This document shows positions 33,403 through 40,351 of a stretch of DNA of 41,992 bases, in pieces (the first letter of the stretch is position 1; each line of letters opens with the position of its first letter). Origin of the DNA: Bacillota bacterium (GTDB lineage Bacteria > Bacillota > Clostridia > Oscillospirales > Acutalibacteraceae); contig JAQXJH010000112.1 of assembly GCA_029008595.1 (NCBI GenBank), positions 1 to 41,992 on the forward strand, given 5' to 3'. Under the pieces are notes generated by a model. The model ran no database searches. It saw only the letters and a list, made by a program, of their open reading frames with translations, and was not told where the DNA came from. Position numbers and translations under genes: made by a program.

Positions 33403-33711
33403 TCAGCCGATCGTACGATTGAACAGCTGGGTGACCCATTGTTCGCGGTTGGCGGCAAACTGTTCATCCAGCTTTTGCGCACGGCGGCTGTATCTCTGCT
33501 GGATCCGTTCCCAGTCAAGGTCGGCAGCCTTTTGTTCCGCTTCGTTATTCTGCTCCACCAGCACGCGCGCCTGCGCCAGATATTCGTCGCGCAGCTTTTG
33601 CTTTTTCTTTTCGATCGCAGCTGCGGAATTCAGCTTGGCGTTTTGCGCCTGCTCCGTCATCTGCCGCGCCTGCCGGTCCATTTCCACGATCCGCTTGATC
33701 ATATCTTCCAT
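33403..33711 (-). CDS. V-type ATPase subunit H/G-like peripheral-stalk helix
   Basis: 102 residues, almost entirely a charged, Gln/Glu/Lys/Arg-rich long helix (MDRQARQMTEQAQNAKLNSAAAIEKKKQKL and onward). This is the size and character of the subunit H (bacterial G) that pairs with subunit E. Sequence similarity in this family is low, so the call rests on position as first gene of the ATPase operon, length and coiled-coil composition. Start ATG 33711, with AAAGGAG 11 nt upstream. The operon promoter lies about 95 nt upstream. Confidence 0.78.
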   Translation of the reverse strand: MEDMIKRIVEMDRQARQMTEQAQNAKLNSAAAIEKKKQKLRDEYLAQARVLVEQNNEAEQKAADLDWERIQQRYSRRAQKLDEQFAANREQWVTQLFNRTIG

Positions 33712-33805
33712 CTCTGCAGCCGCTCCTTTCGGCACAAGGAAATTACAGAATTCGTTCTTTTTTCCCGTGAAATCAAATTCCAAATATTGCGCTTTATATT
33801 TCAAT

Positions 33806-33834
33806 ATTATATCTCCGCAGAAACCGAAATACAA
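33806..33834 (-). promoter_or_regulatory. V-ATPase operon promoter
   Basis: On the minus strand, TTGTAT (33829-33834), 17-nt spacer, TATAAT (33806-33811). A second weaker candidate (TTGTCT/TAGAGT) lies some 70 nt farther upstream. Confidence 0.65.
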
Positions 33835-33929
33835 GAGACAAAATTGACATCCAAAACAGTTTTCCACCGAGCAAATTATGAAAAAACTCTATTTTTTTGT
33901 TAAGATTCAGACAAGCATATCCGACAACC

Positions 33930-33950
33930 GTAAATCATTTCTTGATTTAC
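33930..33950. repeat. 8-bp perfect hairpin between LysO and V-ATPase operons
   Basis: GTAAATCA and TGATTTAC with a 5-nt loop. No T run follows on the minus strand, so it is only a possible terminator of the LysO unit or an operator. The rest of 33835-34055 shows nothing recognisable. Confidence 0.35.
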
Positions 33951-34055
33951 CCTGATTATTTCTGATATTCTCTTTTCGTGGAAATATATTCCATATCATT
34001 TTCTTCCCTGCACAACGCATCGGCTGACAGCGTGAGCGGCGCCGGCAAAATGACC

Positions 34056-34655
34056 TTACAGACTGGCAAAAAAGCGGATCAGCACAGGAACCACCGCAGA
34101 GCAGAGAACTCCGTTGAAAACCGCCATGACCACCACCTCTTCATTGGTATATTTCATCAGGATCGCCAGAGTGGTGTCCTCGCTCGTTGCGGCTGCCGGT
34201 GCGATGGCGGTATAGCCGTTGAAATGCTTCGCCACAAACGGCACCAGGCAGAAGGTGAGTATCTCGCGCATCAGATTGCTCAAAAACGCGATGGTGCCAA
34301 GCTGCGGCGTAAAAAGCTCCCCGACCAGAACGCCGGAAAGGCTGTACCATCCCAGCCCGGCGGCAACGGCCATGCCCCCTGCCGGCGGAATGCCCAGCAA
34401 AGCCCCGGCGATCGCTCCGCCGGCAACCGAGGCAAGAATGATCCCGGCCGGAATGATCAGAATGCGAATATGATACGAACGGAGACTGCGAAAGACCGAC
34501 CGGTTCAGCCCGACGCTGATCCCCACGGAAAACATCAGCAGGCAGAGCACCAGATCGGAATGCTCCGTCAAAAAAACAGCGGCACCGTCGGCAAAGCCCA
34601 GCGCGCCGAACACAATGCCCAGCGTCAGGCAAAGAACTGCGATCAATACCATCAT
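34056..34655 (-). CDS. lysO: LysO-family exporter, C-terminal half
   Basis: 199 residues, about six membrane segments. It matches the larger (C-terminal) part of LysO/YbjE (DUF340), which exports L-lysine and toxic analogues. Hallmarks are GLGWYSLSGVLVGEL near the middle and the LSNLMREILTFCLVP helix, then AIAPAAATSEDTTL; the acidic residues near MRE and SEDT correspond to functionally important positions in the full-length protein. It lacks the N-terminal helices, which are encoded by the preceding gene. Start ATG 34655. Confidence 0.85.
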   Translation of the reverse strand: MMVLIAVLCLTLGIVFGALGFADGAAVFLTEHSDLVLCLLMFSVGISVGLNRSVFRSLRSYHIRILIIPAGIILASVAGGAIAGALLGIPPAGGMAVAAGLGWYSLSGVLVGELFTPQLGTIAFLSNLMREILTFCLVPFVAKHFNGYTAIAPAAATSEDTTLAILMKYTNEEVVVMAVFNGVLCSAVVPVLIRFFASL

Positions 34656-34702
34656 ATTTCATGACCCTCTTCCATCACTTGCTTTGTAACCGGACGCACC
34701 TG

Positions 34703-34975
34703 TTATTGCTTCTTTTTTTCCAGAAAGATCCGGCTGAGCGCATAGACCGCCAGAACGGAAAGAACGATCGGAATAAAGGCAAAAACAAAGCTCTGCCATC
34801 CCAGCGCAAGAAGATCCTGCAGAAAGTTTTCTTTTCTTCCAAGCGAAACACCCATACAGAAAATCAAAAATCCCGTGCATACCAGCTGCAGCCGGCTGTT
34901 GACCTTTGCATACCGCTCGGGAAACCATTTCAGGCCGATCAGAACACCGACAGCCATCAGAATCAGAATCAACAT
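34703..34975 (-). CDS. lysO: LysO-family exporter, N-terminal half
   Basis: 90 residues with three hydrophobic segments (about 1-16, 29-45 and 60-84). It matches the N-terminal part of LysO, including LQLVCTGFLIFCMGVSLGR, which resembles the repeated LVLCLLMFSVGISVGLN of the other half. AAGGAAGGA precedes the ATG. The two halves are adjacent and 47 nt apart, and together make the length of one LysO; such split pairs are common in Clostridia. No lysine riboswitch is recognisable upstream. Confidence 0.8.
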   Translation of the reverse strand: MLILILMAVGVLIGLKWFPERYAKVNSRLQLVCTGFLIFCMGVSLGRKENFLQDLLALGWQSFVFAFIPIVLSVLAVYALSRIFLEKKKQ

Positions 34976-35221
34976 AAAGTCCTTCCTTTCGGGAAAAATC
35001 AGATTGTTTGCAGCAAGCCTTCTGATATCTTAGCATAATCCCGCAGGCTTTGCCACTCCGACGAACAATTTGCCGAAAAAATAAGTCTCCTGTTATAAAA
35101 TATGCCGCATGGAAAAACCTGTTTGCAAAAAATTTGATAACATACTGCAAAAATGCGCAAAATGCTGTATAATAAATATGACTCCGATTTTTGTTCTCCT
35201 GTTTTGAAAGGACTCTGCCGG

Positions 35222-35731
35222 ATGAAAACGCTGATCGTATATTATTCCCTGACCGGAAAAACAGAAAAGCTGGTTCGCTTCCTGATGAAAACCGTTGACG
35301 CAGAGCAGCTGAAGCTCCGGCAGACGCACGACTATTCCTTGCCGGGCGCTTACCTGTTCGGCGCTCTGCGCGCCCGCAGAGGGCTTGGCGCCCAGCTCCG
35401 TCCGGTCGATCTGGATATCTCCGAATTTGACCGCATTATTCTGGCCGGGCCGGTGTGGGCCGGTGCCCCCGCTCCCGCTCTGACCGGGTTTCTGCGTTCC
35501 TATGACCTTGCCGGACGCGAAGTGCACGGGCTTTTGGTTTATTCTGCAAACGCGCGGAATGCTTCGGCACAATTCCGCAGCGATGCAGAACAGTGCGGAG
35601 CTGTCTGCGTCTCTGTTACCACGTTCAAAGCCTCCGCGCATGCGCTTTTGCAGCTGGAGAAACAAAAAAGCGAACTGTATCTGGAGCAGGACGGAGGAAT
35701 CGCCCTTCGACGCCCTGCCGGCACGGAATAA
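35222..35731 (+). CDS. Flavodoxin-like protein
   Basis: 169 residues. The start MKTLIVYYSLTGKTEKLV has the flavodoxin phosphate-binding loop (SLTGKT at 9-14), followed by FDRIILAGPVWAGAPAPAL, the typical second flavin-contact region with its aromatic residue, and a closing strand GLLVYSANA. This is the short-chain flavodoxin_4-like type of electron carrier or FMN-dependent reductase. Start ATG 35222 with AAAGGA upstream; a TATAAT lies at 35168-35173 without a clear -35. It leads into the next gene on the same strand after 72 nt. The electron partner is unknown. Confidence 0.82.
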   Translation: MKTLIVYYSLTGKTEKLVRFLMKTVDAEQLKLRQTHDYSLPGAYLFGALRARRGLGAQLRPVDLDISEFDRIILAGPVWAGAPAPALTGFLRSYDLAGREVHGLLVYSANARNASAQFRSDAEQCGAVCVSVTTFKASAHALLQLEKQKSELYLEQDGGIALRRPAGTE

Positions 35732-35803
35732 TCTTCCGCACCGGCACATGGAACCGATCCACAGGCAATCACGCCTTTTTCACATAGATAAGGAAAGATG
35801 AAC

Positions 35804-36463
35804 ATGAACCGTATTGAAAACAATACCCGCCCGTTTTCCGCATATTCTCCTTCGGAAACCTATCTGCCGCAGCCGGTCCGCAGCAGCGAAACCAGATGGT
35901 TTGCCTGGTCGGTCGTCTTCGGCGCAGCCGTTCTTCTCGGCAGCGTGCTGCTGGGCTTTCTGATGCACGACGGCCGCATTCTTCTTCCGCCCGGCTCCGT
36001 GACCCAGCCCGGCAGCCGGGAGAACCCGGTCAGCACCGGCGGAAAATGCACGATCGAAAGCCTCGAAAAGGATATGGACGGTTCCTATTTCCACTGCCGG
36101 AGCATCTGGGCGCTGCAGCAGGTTCTGCGCGGGCAGGAGGCCTTCGATTGCCTTTCGGAGAAGATTGAAAACCTGCCTGAACCGGAAAACGGGATGGAAT
36201 ATCTGGTTCTGCAGTTTTCCGTTACGCTGCTGAACGCTTCCGGCAGGGCCGACGTTCAGTTTTCCACCCGCTATTTTGATGCCGTGGATGACAGCGGCAG
36301 CGAAACGATCGAATGGGTTTCCTCTCTGCCGGAAACGCTGCCGTTTGTCGCTGTGGATCAATCGGTAGACGGGATGCTGGCGATGCAGGTGCAAAAAGGC
36401 GATGTGCCGCTGCTTTTTTATCAGGCGGCCAAAGATAAATATTATTATTTCAGAGCGGAGTAG
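35804..36463 (+). CDS. Membrane-anchored DUF4352-like protein
   Basis: 219 residues. A 30-residue polar N-terminus precedes one membrane helix (about 32-54, FAWSVVFGAAVLLGSVLLGFL), so the C-terminal 160 residues lie outside the cell. That domain begins at GSRENPV and includes GMEYLVLQFSVTLLNASG and FSTRYFDAVDDSGS, the pattern of the immunoglobulin-like DUF4352/DUF5067 group. The second ATG (35804) fits the AAGGA spacing better than the first (35798). Its TAG stop lies inside the stem of its terminator. Function unknown. Confidence 0.65.
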   Translation: MNRIENNTRPFSAYSPSETYLPQPVRSSETRWFAWSVVFGAAVLLGSVLLGFLMHDGRILLPPGSVTQPGSRENPVSTGGKCTIESLEKDMDGSYFHCRSIWALQQVLRGQEAFDCLSEKIENLPEPENGMEYLVLQFSVTLLNASGRADVQFSTRYFDAVDDSGSETIEWVSSLPETLPFVAVDQSVDGMLAMQVQKGDVPLLFYQAAKDKYYYFRAE

Positions 36464-36485
36464 CGGAAACGCTGCTCCGTTTTTT
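36456..36485 (+). terminator. Terminator overlapping the DUF4352-like gene stop codon
   Basis: A 10-bp stem with one G-U pair (36456-36465 with 36470-36479), a GAAA tetraloop and T6. The TAG stop (36461-36463) is within the stem, so translation to the end would delay hairpin formation. Confidence 0.88.
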
Positions 36486-36545
36486 GGATCGGCTGCCGTC
36501 CCGACCGCCGCCTGCATAATCCCCTTCCCGTGCGGAATGCTATCA

Positions 36546-36562
36546 CCGGGGAGTCTCCCCGG
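36546..36562 (+). repeat. Hairpin abutting the ribosome site of the 57-residue ORF
   Basis: CCGGGGA and TCCCCGG with a 3-nt loop. The last two Gs run into the purine-rich GGAAGGAGG site at 36561-36569, so the hairpin could modulate translation. Confidence 0.45.
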
Positions 36563-36576
36563 AAGGAGGCATCCGT

Positions 36577-36750
36577 ATGAAAGAAAATTCTTTGCCGCCT
36601 GATTGGTGGACGGAAAACTATAATCCTCTGGCTGCCCTCGGCGTTTACCGCATTTTTGACGACGACGATCTGATCCCGGACGGCGAGGCGCAGGATCCCA
36701 ACCAGGAGGCAGATCCCTTTGCCGAAGAAGAGGATCCGCGGTTCCGCTGA
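36577..36750 (+). CDS. Very small acidic protein (57 residues)
   Basis: AGGAGG (36564-36569) lies 7 nt before ATG 36577, a near-ideal ribosome site. The product starts MKENSLPPDWWTENYNP, has a short hydrophobic patch (LAALGVYRIF) and then a highly acidic disordered tail (DDDDLIPDGEAQDPNQEADP, then EEEDP). No cysteines, signal peptide or membrane helix. Predicted to be soluble and strongly negative. Unrecognised; it could be an adaptor, an anti-sigma-like or DNA-mimic peptide, but nothing in the sequence decides. It precedes another tiny acidic ORF by 95 nt. Confidence 0.55.
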   Translation: MKENSLPPDWWTENYNPLAALGVYRIFDDDDLIPDGEAQDPNQEADPFAEEEDPRFR

Positions 36751-36803
36751 AAATATTTTTAATTTATTTTTAATTTTCTCACAATTTCGCCGCTTCTTTT
36801 GCA

Positions 36804-36823
36804 TAGAATGAAGAATGCATTCT
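36804..36823 (+). promoter_or_regulatory. Possible promoter -10 with a 12-bp palindrome at the transcript start
   Basis: TAGAAT (36804-36809) is followed at once by the perfect palindrome AGAATGCATTCT (36812-36823), 7 nt before the AAGGAG of the next small ORF. No clear -35. Confidence 0.35.
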
Positions 36824-36845
36824 GAAAGAAAGGAGCGCGACAACG

Positions 36846-36980
36846 ATGTTTTCTGACATTTTCTCCGCCGACGTCAAGGATTCCTCCAAGCATAAGGATG
36901 AAAAACAGGCGCCGGTTCCACAGGGCGACCTGGACGAGTTTATTTTTGTGGATCAGGAAAATCACTGCAGTGAACGCTGA
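36846..36980 (+). CDS. Very small acidic protein (44 residues)
   Basis: AAGGAG (36830-36835) lies 10 nt before ATG 36846. The product is MFSDIFSADVKDSSKHKD, a proline-containing middle, and DLDEFIFVDQENHCSER. It is charged and acidic overall, with one hydrophobic FIFV patch and one Cys. Too short for domain recognition. Its ribosome site, an upstream palindrome and a terminator-like hairpin about 70 nt downstream (37047) make it a plausible small gene. Confidence 0.45.
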   Translation: MFSDIFSADVKDSSKHKDEKQAPVPQGDLDEFIFVDQENHCSER

Positions 36981-37046
36981 AGTGTTTGTGATAAAGCTCT
37001 GCGGAACGGTGACCACACTTTCACCAAACGGAATTCTGACAAAAGC

Positions 37047-37080
37047 AAAGGACAGACGATTTTTACCGCCTGTCCTTTTT
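37047..37080 (+). terminator. Terminator between small ORFs and methyltransferase gene
   Basis: AAAGGACAG (37047-37055) pairs with CTGTCCTTT (37070-37078), then T5. On the minus strand the T run is broken (GCTTTTG), so it works mainly rightward but may also end the rsgA operon. Confidence 0.75.
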
Positions 37081-37101
37081 GTATGTCTCCGGGACTCTGT
37101 T

Positions 37102-37806
37102 TTATCTGACCGCCCGGATCATGACCGTGTGGCCGTCACCCGGCAGAAACCCAAGCGGTTCGACCGACCGGAACCCTGCACGCCTGATCGCCTGTATTTC
37201 GTGCTCCAGCGTCAGCGGCGTATCGAAATGGACAAAAACGCCGGGAGCGATCCCATCGCGGCGGCGCCTGCGTTCACATTCCGCAAAGAGCAGGTCTTCG
37301 ATCTGCTGCGAAACGGCGATGTAATCGCATTCCAGATAAACGCCGCCGGGCACCAGCGAACGGCAGATCTTCCGGAAGACCTCCTCCTTTTTCTCCGCCG
37401 CAAAATGGTGGAGCGTTTCAAAGGAAACGGCGGCATCGAACCGGTTTTCGCCGAAATCGTACCGGAAATAGTCGTCCCGGATCAGCGTCAGCGGTTTGCC
37501 GGAATGCTTTTGCTTCAATACCGCGAGCATTTCGGCCGACAGATCGATCCCGGTAACCTGCAGTCCGGGCATTCTGCTGAAAATTTCGTCCAGCTCCAGC
37601 CCGGTTCCACATCCGATATCGAGCAGCGTCCGGGCGGACGGCGGGATCAGACCGGCCATCCATTGATAGTGTTTTTTCCACGGTGACATATGCTCCTCGT
37701 AGTCTTCGATCCGTCTGTCAAAAAAGGCTGACATCGCTTCCAGCGGTTCGTCCCGTGTTTCTTCCAACCATTGCTTCAGTTCCAGAGCTTCCGTTTGCGG
37801 CTCCAT
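37102..37806 (-). CDS. Class I SAM-dependent methyltransferase
   Basis: 234 residues. Motif I LLDIGCGTGLELD at 61-73 binds S-adenosylmethionine, GIDLS at 86-90 supplies the ribose-binding aspartate, and FDAAVSFETLHHF and RKICRSLVPGGVYLE follow as motifs II and III. The 50-residue N-terminal helical part may bind the substrate. The family (methyltransferase 25-like) includes small-molecule enzymes; a substrate is not evident. AAGGAG lies 10 nt before ATG 37806. It is the third gene of the operon led by the rsgA paralogue, 49 nt after the GNAT gene with no terminator between. Confidence 0.85.
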   Translation of the reverse strand: MEPQTEALELKQWLEETRDEPLEAMSAFFDRRIEDYEEHMSPWKKHYQWMAGLIPPSARTLLDIGCGTGLELDEIFSRMPGLQVTGIDLSAEMLAVLKQKHSGKPLTLIRDDYFRYDFGENRFDAAVSFETLHHFAAEKKEEVFRKICRSLVPGGVYLECDYIAVSQQIEDLLFAECERRRRRDGIAPGVFVHFDTPLTLEHEIQAIRRAGFRSVEPLGFLPGDGHTVMIRAVR

Positions 37807-37855
37807 TCCGCTTCACTCCTTCCGTTTTTTCTGTCTGCCCGGTTTTTGATCCGCT

Positions 37856-38692
37856 TCAGAGGCAGGCGCCGCACTTTGCCCGCTCCAGGATTTCGCAGCC
37901 GGGCAGCAGCTTCGGCGCCAGATGATTCTCACGCAGCACCATATTGACCACCGGCAGCAAGGAGGCATCCATGCCTTCCCAGCAGAGCAGTTCCCGGCCG
38001 CTGAATCGGTTCAGATCGTTGAGCAGCGTGATATTCCGGCTGCGGAACGCCTGCTGCGCTTTTTCCGGCAATTTTTCCAGCAGAAGCCCGACCGGCAGCA
38101 TGGCAGCCGGCTCTTTGTGCGGAAAATTTTCTGCATCATATGCGGCGGCTTCTTCGGCGGAAACGCAAAAAACAGGATCCTCTTCAAAGCGCCCGGCAAC
38201 ACCGTTCAGAGCGCCGGGAAAAAGCTCCATCGCCATCAGCGCATCGTAGCTTTCTCCTTCTCCGTTTGTGATCCCGAAGAGCTTTGCGCTCTGAAATCCG
38301 AACCGCGGATAATAATCCGGGTGGCCGTGCAGAACGATTGCCGGATAGCCGAGCTGCTTTGCCCGCTGAATGGTGTGACGCATCAGCGCCGAACCGACGC
38401 CGCAGTTCCAATATTCCGGCAGAACAGAAAGCGGCCCAAAGGTCAGAACACCGTGCTTTCTTCCGTTCCGGTCTGTGATCGATGCACGGGAATACAGTAC
38501 ATTCCCGACGAGCCTTCCGTTCTGTTCGGCTACAACATCCAGCTCCGGCACAAACGCCGGGCTTTCCCGCAGCAGATGCGCCAGATAATGCTCGTCGCAG
38601 ACCGGGCGAAAATAACCCCAGAAGGCTTCTCTGATCAGCAGCTCGACCTCATGCTGCTCTTCCGGCCGTTCCGGGCGTAAATTGAGTTCCAT
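37856..38692 (-). CDS. GNAT N-acetyltransferase with C-terminal extension
   Basis: 278 residues. The GNAT fold occupies about 1-160, with LTFGPLSVLPEYWNCGVGSALM (82-103) as the acetyl-CoA strand and pyrophosphate loop (N96-C-G-V-G100) and the YPRFGF block near 128-133, typical of the COG3153-like branch. The remaining 110 residues form an extension (containing DLNRFSGRELLCWEGMDASL) ending in KCGACL, which is unusual and may bind metal or substrate. AGGAG lies 9 nt before ATG 38692. It is 23 nt downstream of rsgA. Substrate unknown; it could be an amine-containing antibiotic, a metabolite or a protein N-terminus. Confidence 0.82.
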   Translation of the reverse strand: MELNLRPERPEEQHEVELLIREAFWGYFRPVCDEHYLAHLLRESPAFVPELDVVAEQNGRLVGNVLYSRASITDRNGRKHGVLTFGPLSVLPEYWNCGVGSALMRHTIQRAKQLGYPAIVLHGHPDYYPRFGFQSAKLFGITNGEGESYDALMAMELFPGALNGVAGRFEEDPVFCVSAEEAAAYDAENFPHKEPAAMLPVGLLLEKLPEKAQQAFRSRNITLLNDLNRFSGRELLCWEGMDASLLPVVNMVLRENHLAPKLLPGCEILERAKCGACL

Positions 38693-38715
38693 GGCCTGTT
38701 CTCCTCTCCGTTTGG

Positions 38716-39768
38716 TCACCATTTTTCCTGTTTTCCGTTTTTGCGGCGGCTGCGGTTGATCTGCGCAATATTTTTGTGCCACTGCTGCTTTTCGCGCAGA
38801 TATCCGGCTTTGTCGTCGGAATATCTGGCTTCATTCTTGAGCCTGCAATAGCTTTCCCACCGTTCCTCCGACAGCTCGCCGCGTTCGATGGCAGCCCGCA
38901 CAGCACAGCCCGGTTCGCTCTGGTGGCGGCAGTCGGAAAAACGGCACCGGCCGAAATACTGTTCCACATCGGCAAAGCTGCGGCCGATTCCTTCCGTCAC
39001 ATCCCACATGCCAAGCTCCCGCATGCCGGGCGTGTCGATCACCATCACGCCGGACGGCATCATCAGCAGCTGGCGATGCGTCGTTGTATGCCGGCCGCGG
39101 CCGTCCTCTTCGCGGATCTCGCCGGTGTTCATGACCGCCTCGCCGGCAAGCGCATTGACAAGACTGGACTTTCCCACACCGGACGAGCCGAGGAAAACCA
39201 CTGTCCTGCGCGGCTGCAGGTATTTTTCCAGACTGCTCATCCCCTGCCCGGTTCTGGAGCTGACGGCAAGCACCTCCGCGCCGACCGCGATTTTTTCCGC
39301 TGCACGCAGCTGCTCCGTATCGTCCTTCACAAGATCTGCCTTGGTAAGCACCACCACCGGAACGGCGCCCGACTGCCACGCCAGCGTCAGATACCGTTCC
39401 AGCCGGTGCAGATTAAAGTTGCTGTTCAGCGACTGCATGATAAAAACCGTATCAAAATTCGCCGCGACCGCCTGTTCCCCATGACCGGAAGAGGACGGAT
39501 CCAGCCGGGAAAAATAAGTTTTTCGCGGCAGCGTTTTCAGAATGCGGCTTTCGCCGGCAGGCTGCCGGTCCAGCAGGACAAAGTCCCCCGTTGTCGGGAA
39601 CGTTTCGCCGCCTACGGTATATTCCGCCGTTTTCAGCCGGGCAAGTCCGCTCCCCTGTTCACAGACAAATTCAAACAAATCGCGCGAAACAGCGGTGATC
39701 CGCGCGGGGATCCCGACTGCGTTGTCCGGCATCATGGCCGGATCCCATCCGTAATTCAATAAATTCAA
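38716..39768 (-). CDS. rsgA: Ribosome small-subunit-dependent GTPase A paralogue (RsgA/YjeQ family)
   Basis: 350 residues. N-terminal OB fold (about 20-75), a circularly permuted GTPase with G4 TKAD at 142-145, switch GRGRHTTTH at 223-231, G1 GSSGVGKS at 194-201 and G3 DTPG at 245-248, and a zinc knuckle Cys275-Cys280-His282-Cys288. RsgA tests late 30S subunits and releases RbfA. The NLLNYGWDP N-terminus is the type seen in clostridial accessory copies. Start is TTG 39768, with GGAGG 7 nt upstream; the TTG at 39786 lacks a site. It lies behind a leader with two terminators and heads an operon with a GNAT and a methyltransferase. The usual housekeeping neighbours (prkC, rpe) are absent. Confidence 0.92.
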   Translation of the reverse strand: MNLLNYGWDPAMMPDNAVGIPARITAVSRDLFEFVCEQGSGLARLKTAEYTVGGETFPTTGDFVLLDRQPAGESRILKTLPRKTYFSRLDPSSSGHGEQAVAANFDTVFIMQSLNSNFNLHRLERYLTLAWQSGAVPVVVLTKADLVKDDTEQLRAAEKIAVGAEVLAVSSRTGQGMSSLEKYLQPRRTVVFLGSSGVGKSSLVNALAGEAVMNTGEIREEDGRGRHTTTHRQLLMMPSGVMVIDTPGMRELGMWDVTEGIGRSFADVEQYFGRCRFSDCRHQSEPGCAVRAAIERGELSEERWESYCRLKNEARYSDDKAGYLREKQQWHKNIAQINRSRRKNGKQEKW

Positions 39769-39826
39769 TTTTCTGCCTCCAGACAATCATTGATTTTCTG
39801 ATTTTTCCGTTTTTCATCTTTTTCAT
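39671..39826 (-). CDS. Possible short ORF overlapping the rsgA start
   Basis: 51 codons starting at ATG 39826, with AAGGAG 9 nt upstream, a better ribosome site than rsgA's TTG. The product begins MKKMKNGKIRKSMIVW and then runs out of frame over the first 98 nt of rsgA. The later half has no protein-like features. It may be a translated leader that influences rsgA initiation, or the ribosome site may only recruit ribosomes that reinitiate. Evidence is limited to the ribosome site and open frame. Confidence 0.3.
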   Translation of the reverse strand: MKKMKNGKIRKSMIVWRQKIEFIELRMGSGHDAGQRSRDPRADHRCFARFV

Positions 39827-39867
39827 TGCGATCCGCTCCTTTCCCGGCTTTTCCTGAAAACAGACGC

Positions 39868-39915
39868 AAAAATCCCGCAGAAACGAGCCCCGGCAAAGAG
39901 CTGTTTCTGCGGGAT
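39868..39915 (-). terminator. Second (rsgA-proximal) leader terminator
   Basis: A perfect 13-bp stem (39872-39884 with 39903-39915), an 18-nt loop and T5 on the minus strand. It lies between the leader ORF and rsgA, so rsgA expression requires read-through. Confidence 0.85.
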
Positions 39916-39953
39916 CATTCACATCCGGCGCCTTTTTGCCGCCAAAAGGCAGC

Positions 39954-39979
39954 AAAAAAGGGCACGCCGCCGTGCCCTG
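39954..39979 (-). terminator. First leader terminator
   Basis: An 8-bp stem (AGGGCACG with CGTGCCCT, 39959-39966 and 39971-39978), a 4-nt loop and T6 on the minus strand, about 90 nt after the leader ORF. No gene sits upstream on this strand other than the leader ORF, so it is an attenuator rather than an end-of-gene terminator. Confidence 0.85.
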
Positions 39980-40067
39980 TTCAAAAACAGTATTCACGAA
40001 AGGTCGTTTGGGACACAGCAAACAAAGGCGCTCGTTTCGCCCTTCTCTGCCGTGTATTATGCGGTTT

Positions 40068-40130
40068 TCAGGAAAAAGCCACCTCAAAAATCACCGACAT
40101 CAAAAACGCTCCTTTCAGGCAAAAAATCAT
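40068..40130 (-). CDS. Leader peptide of the rsgA operon (20 residues, or 10 from an internal start)
   Basis: From ATG 40130 the peptide reads MIFCLKGAFLMSVIFEVAFS, with GAAGGG 7 nt upstream. A second in-frame ATG at 40100 has an even better AAGGAG 8 nt upstream and would give MSVIFEVAFS. The frame is tiny, hydrophobic and valine/isoleucine-rich, as in leader peptides where a stalled ribosome rearranges the mRNA. It lies between a good promoter and two tandem terminators. Downstream RNA can form competing stems: 40013-40022 with 40046-40055, or 40006-40010 with 40019-40023. Which start is used, and what would stall the ribosome, are unknown. Confidence 0.55.
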   Translation of the reverse strand: MIFCLKGAFLMSVIFEVAFS

Positions 40131-40195
40131 GAACCAACCCTTCGAACGGCAGCCCCGGCAAAACGGGAAGCCTGTTCGGAACCGGTTTCAAATCC

Positions 40196-40224
40196 AGAAT
40201 ACTCGCTTTTTCCCCGCTTGTCAA
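40196..40224 (-). promoter_or_regulatory. Promoter of the attenuated rsgA operon
   Basis: On the minus strand, TTGACA (40219-40224), 17-nt spacer, TATTCT (40196-40201). Transcription would start near 40189, some 60 nt before the leader ORF. Direct repeats of CAAGT(C/TT)CCCCGC flank the -35 at 40222 and about 40252. Confidence 0.7.
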
Positions 40225-40322
40225 GTCCCCGCTGAGACATCACAAGTTTCCCCGCGTCAGGAGCAAAAAAATGTGTCAAGTTGCTCTTTCTTCCGTTTTC
40301 CGTTTTTTTCTCCGAAAAGCTC

Positions 40323-40351
40323 TTTTCGTTCCCCGCCGTTTATGATAAAAT
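40323..40351 (+). promoter_or_regulatory. purL promoter
   Basis: A weak -35 TTTTCG (40323-40328), 17-nt spacer ending in TGa, then TAAAAT (40346-40351), an extended -10. No purine riboswitch or PurR box is recognisable in the 92 nt before the start. Confidence 0.5.

Noticed and set aside
34976..35150. Lysine riboswitch upstream of the split lysO genes.
   Set aside because: The leader is short and lacks the conserved multi-helix core; no terminator is present.
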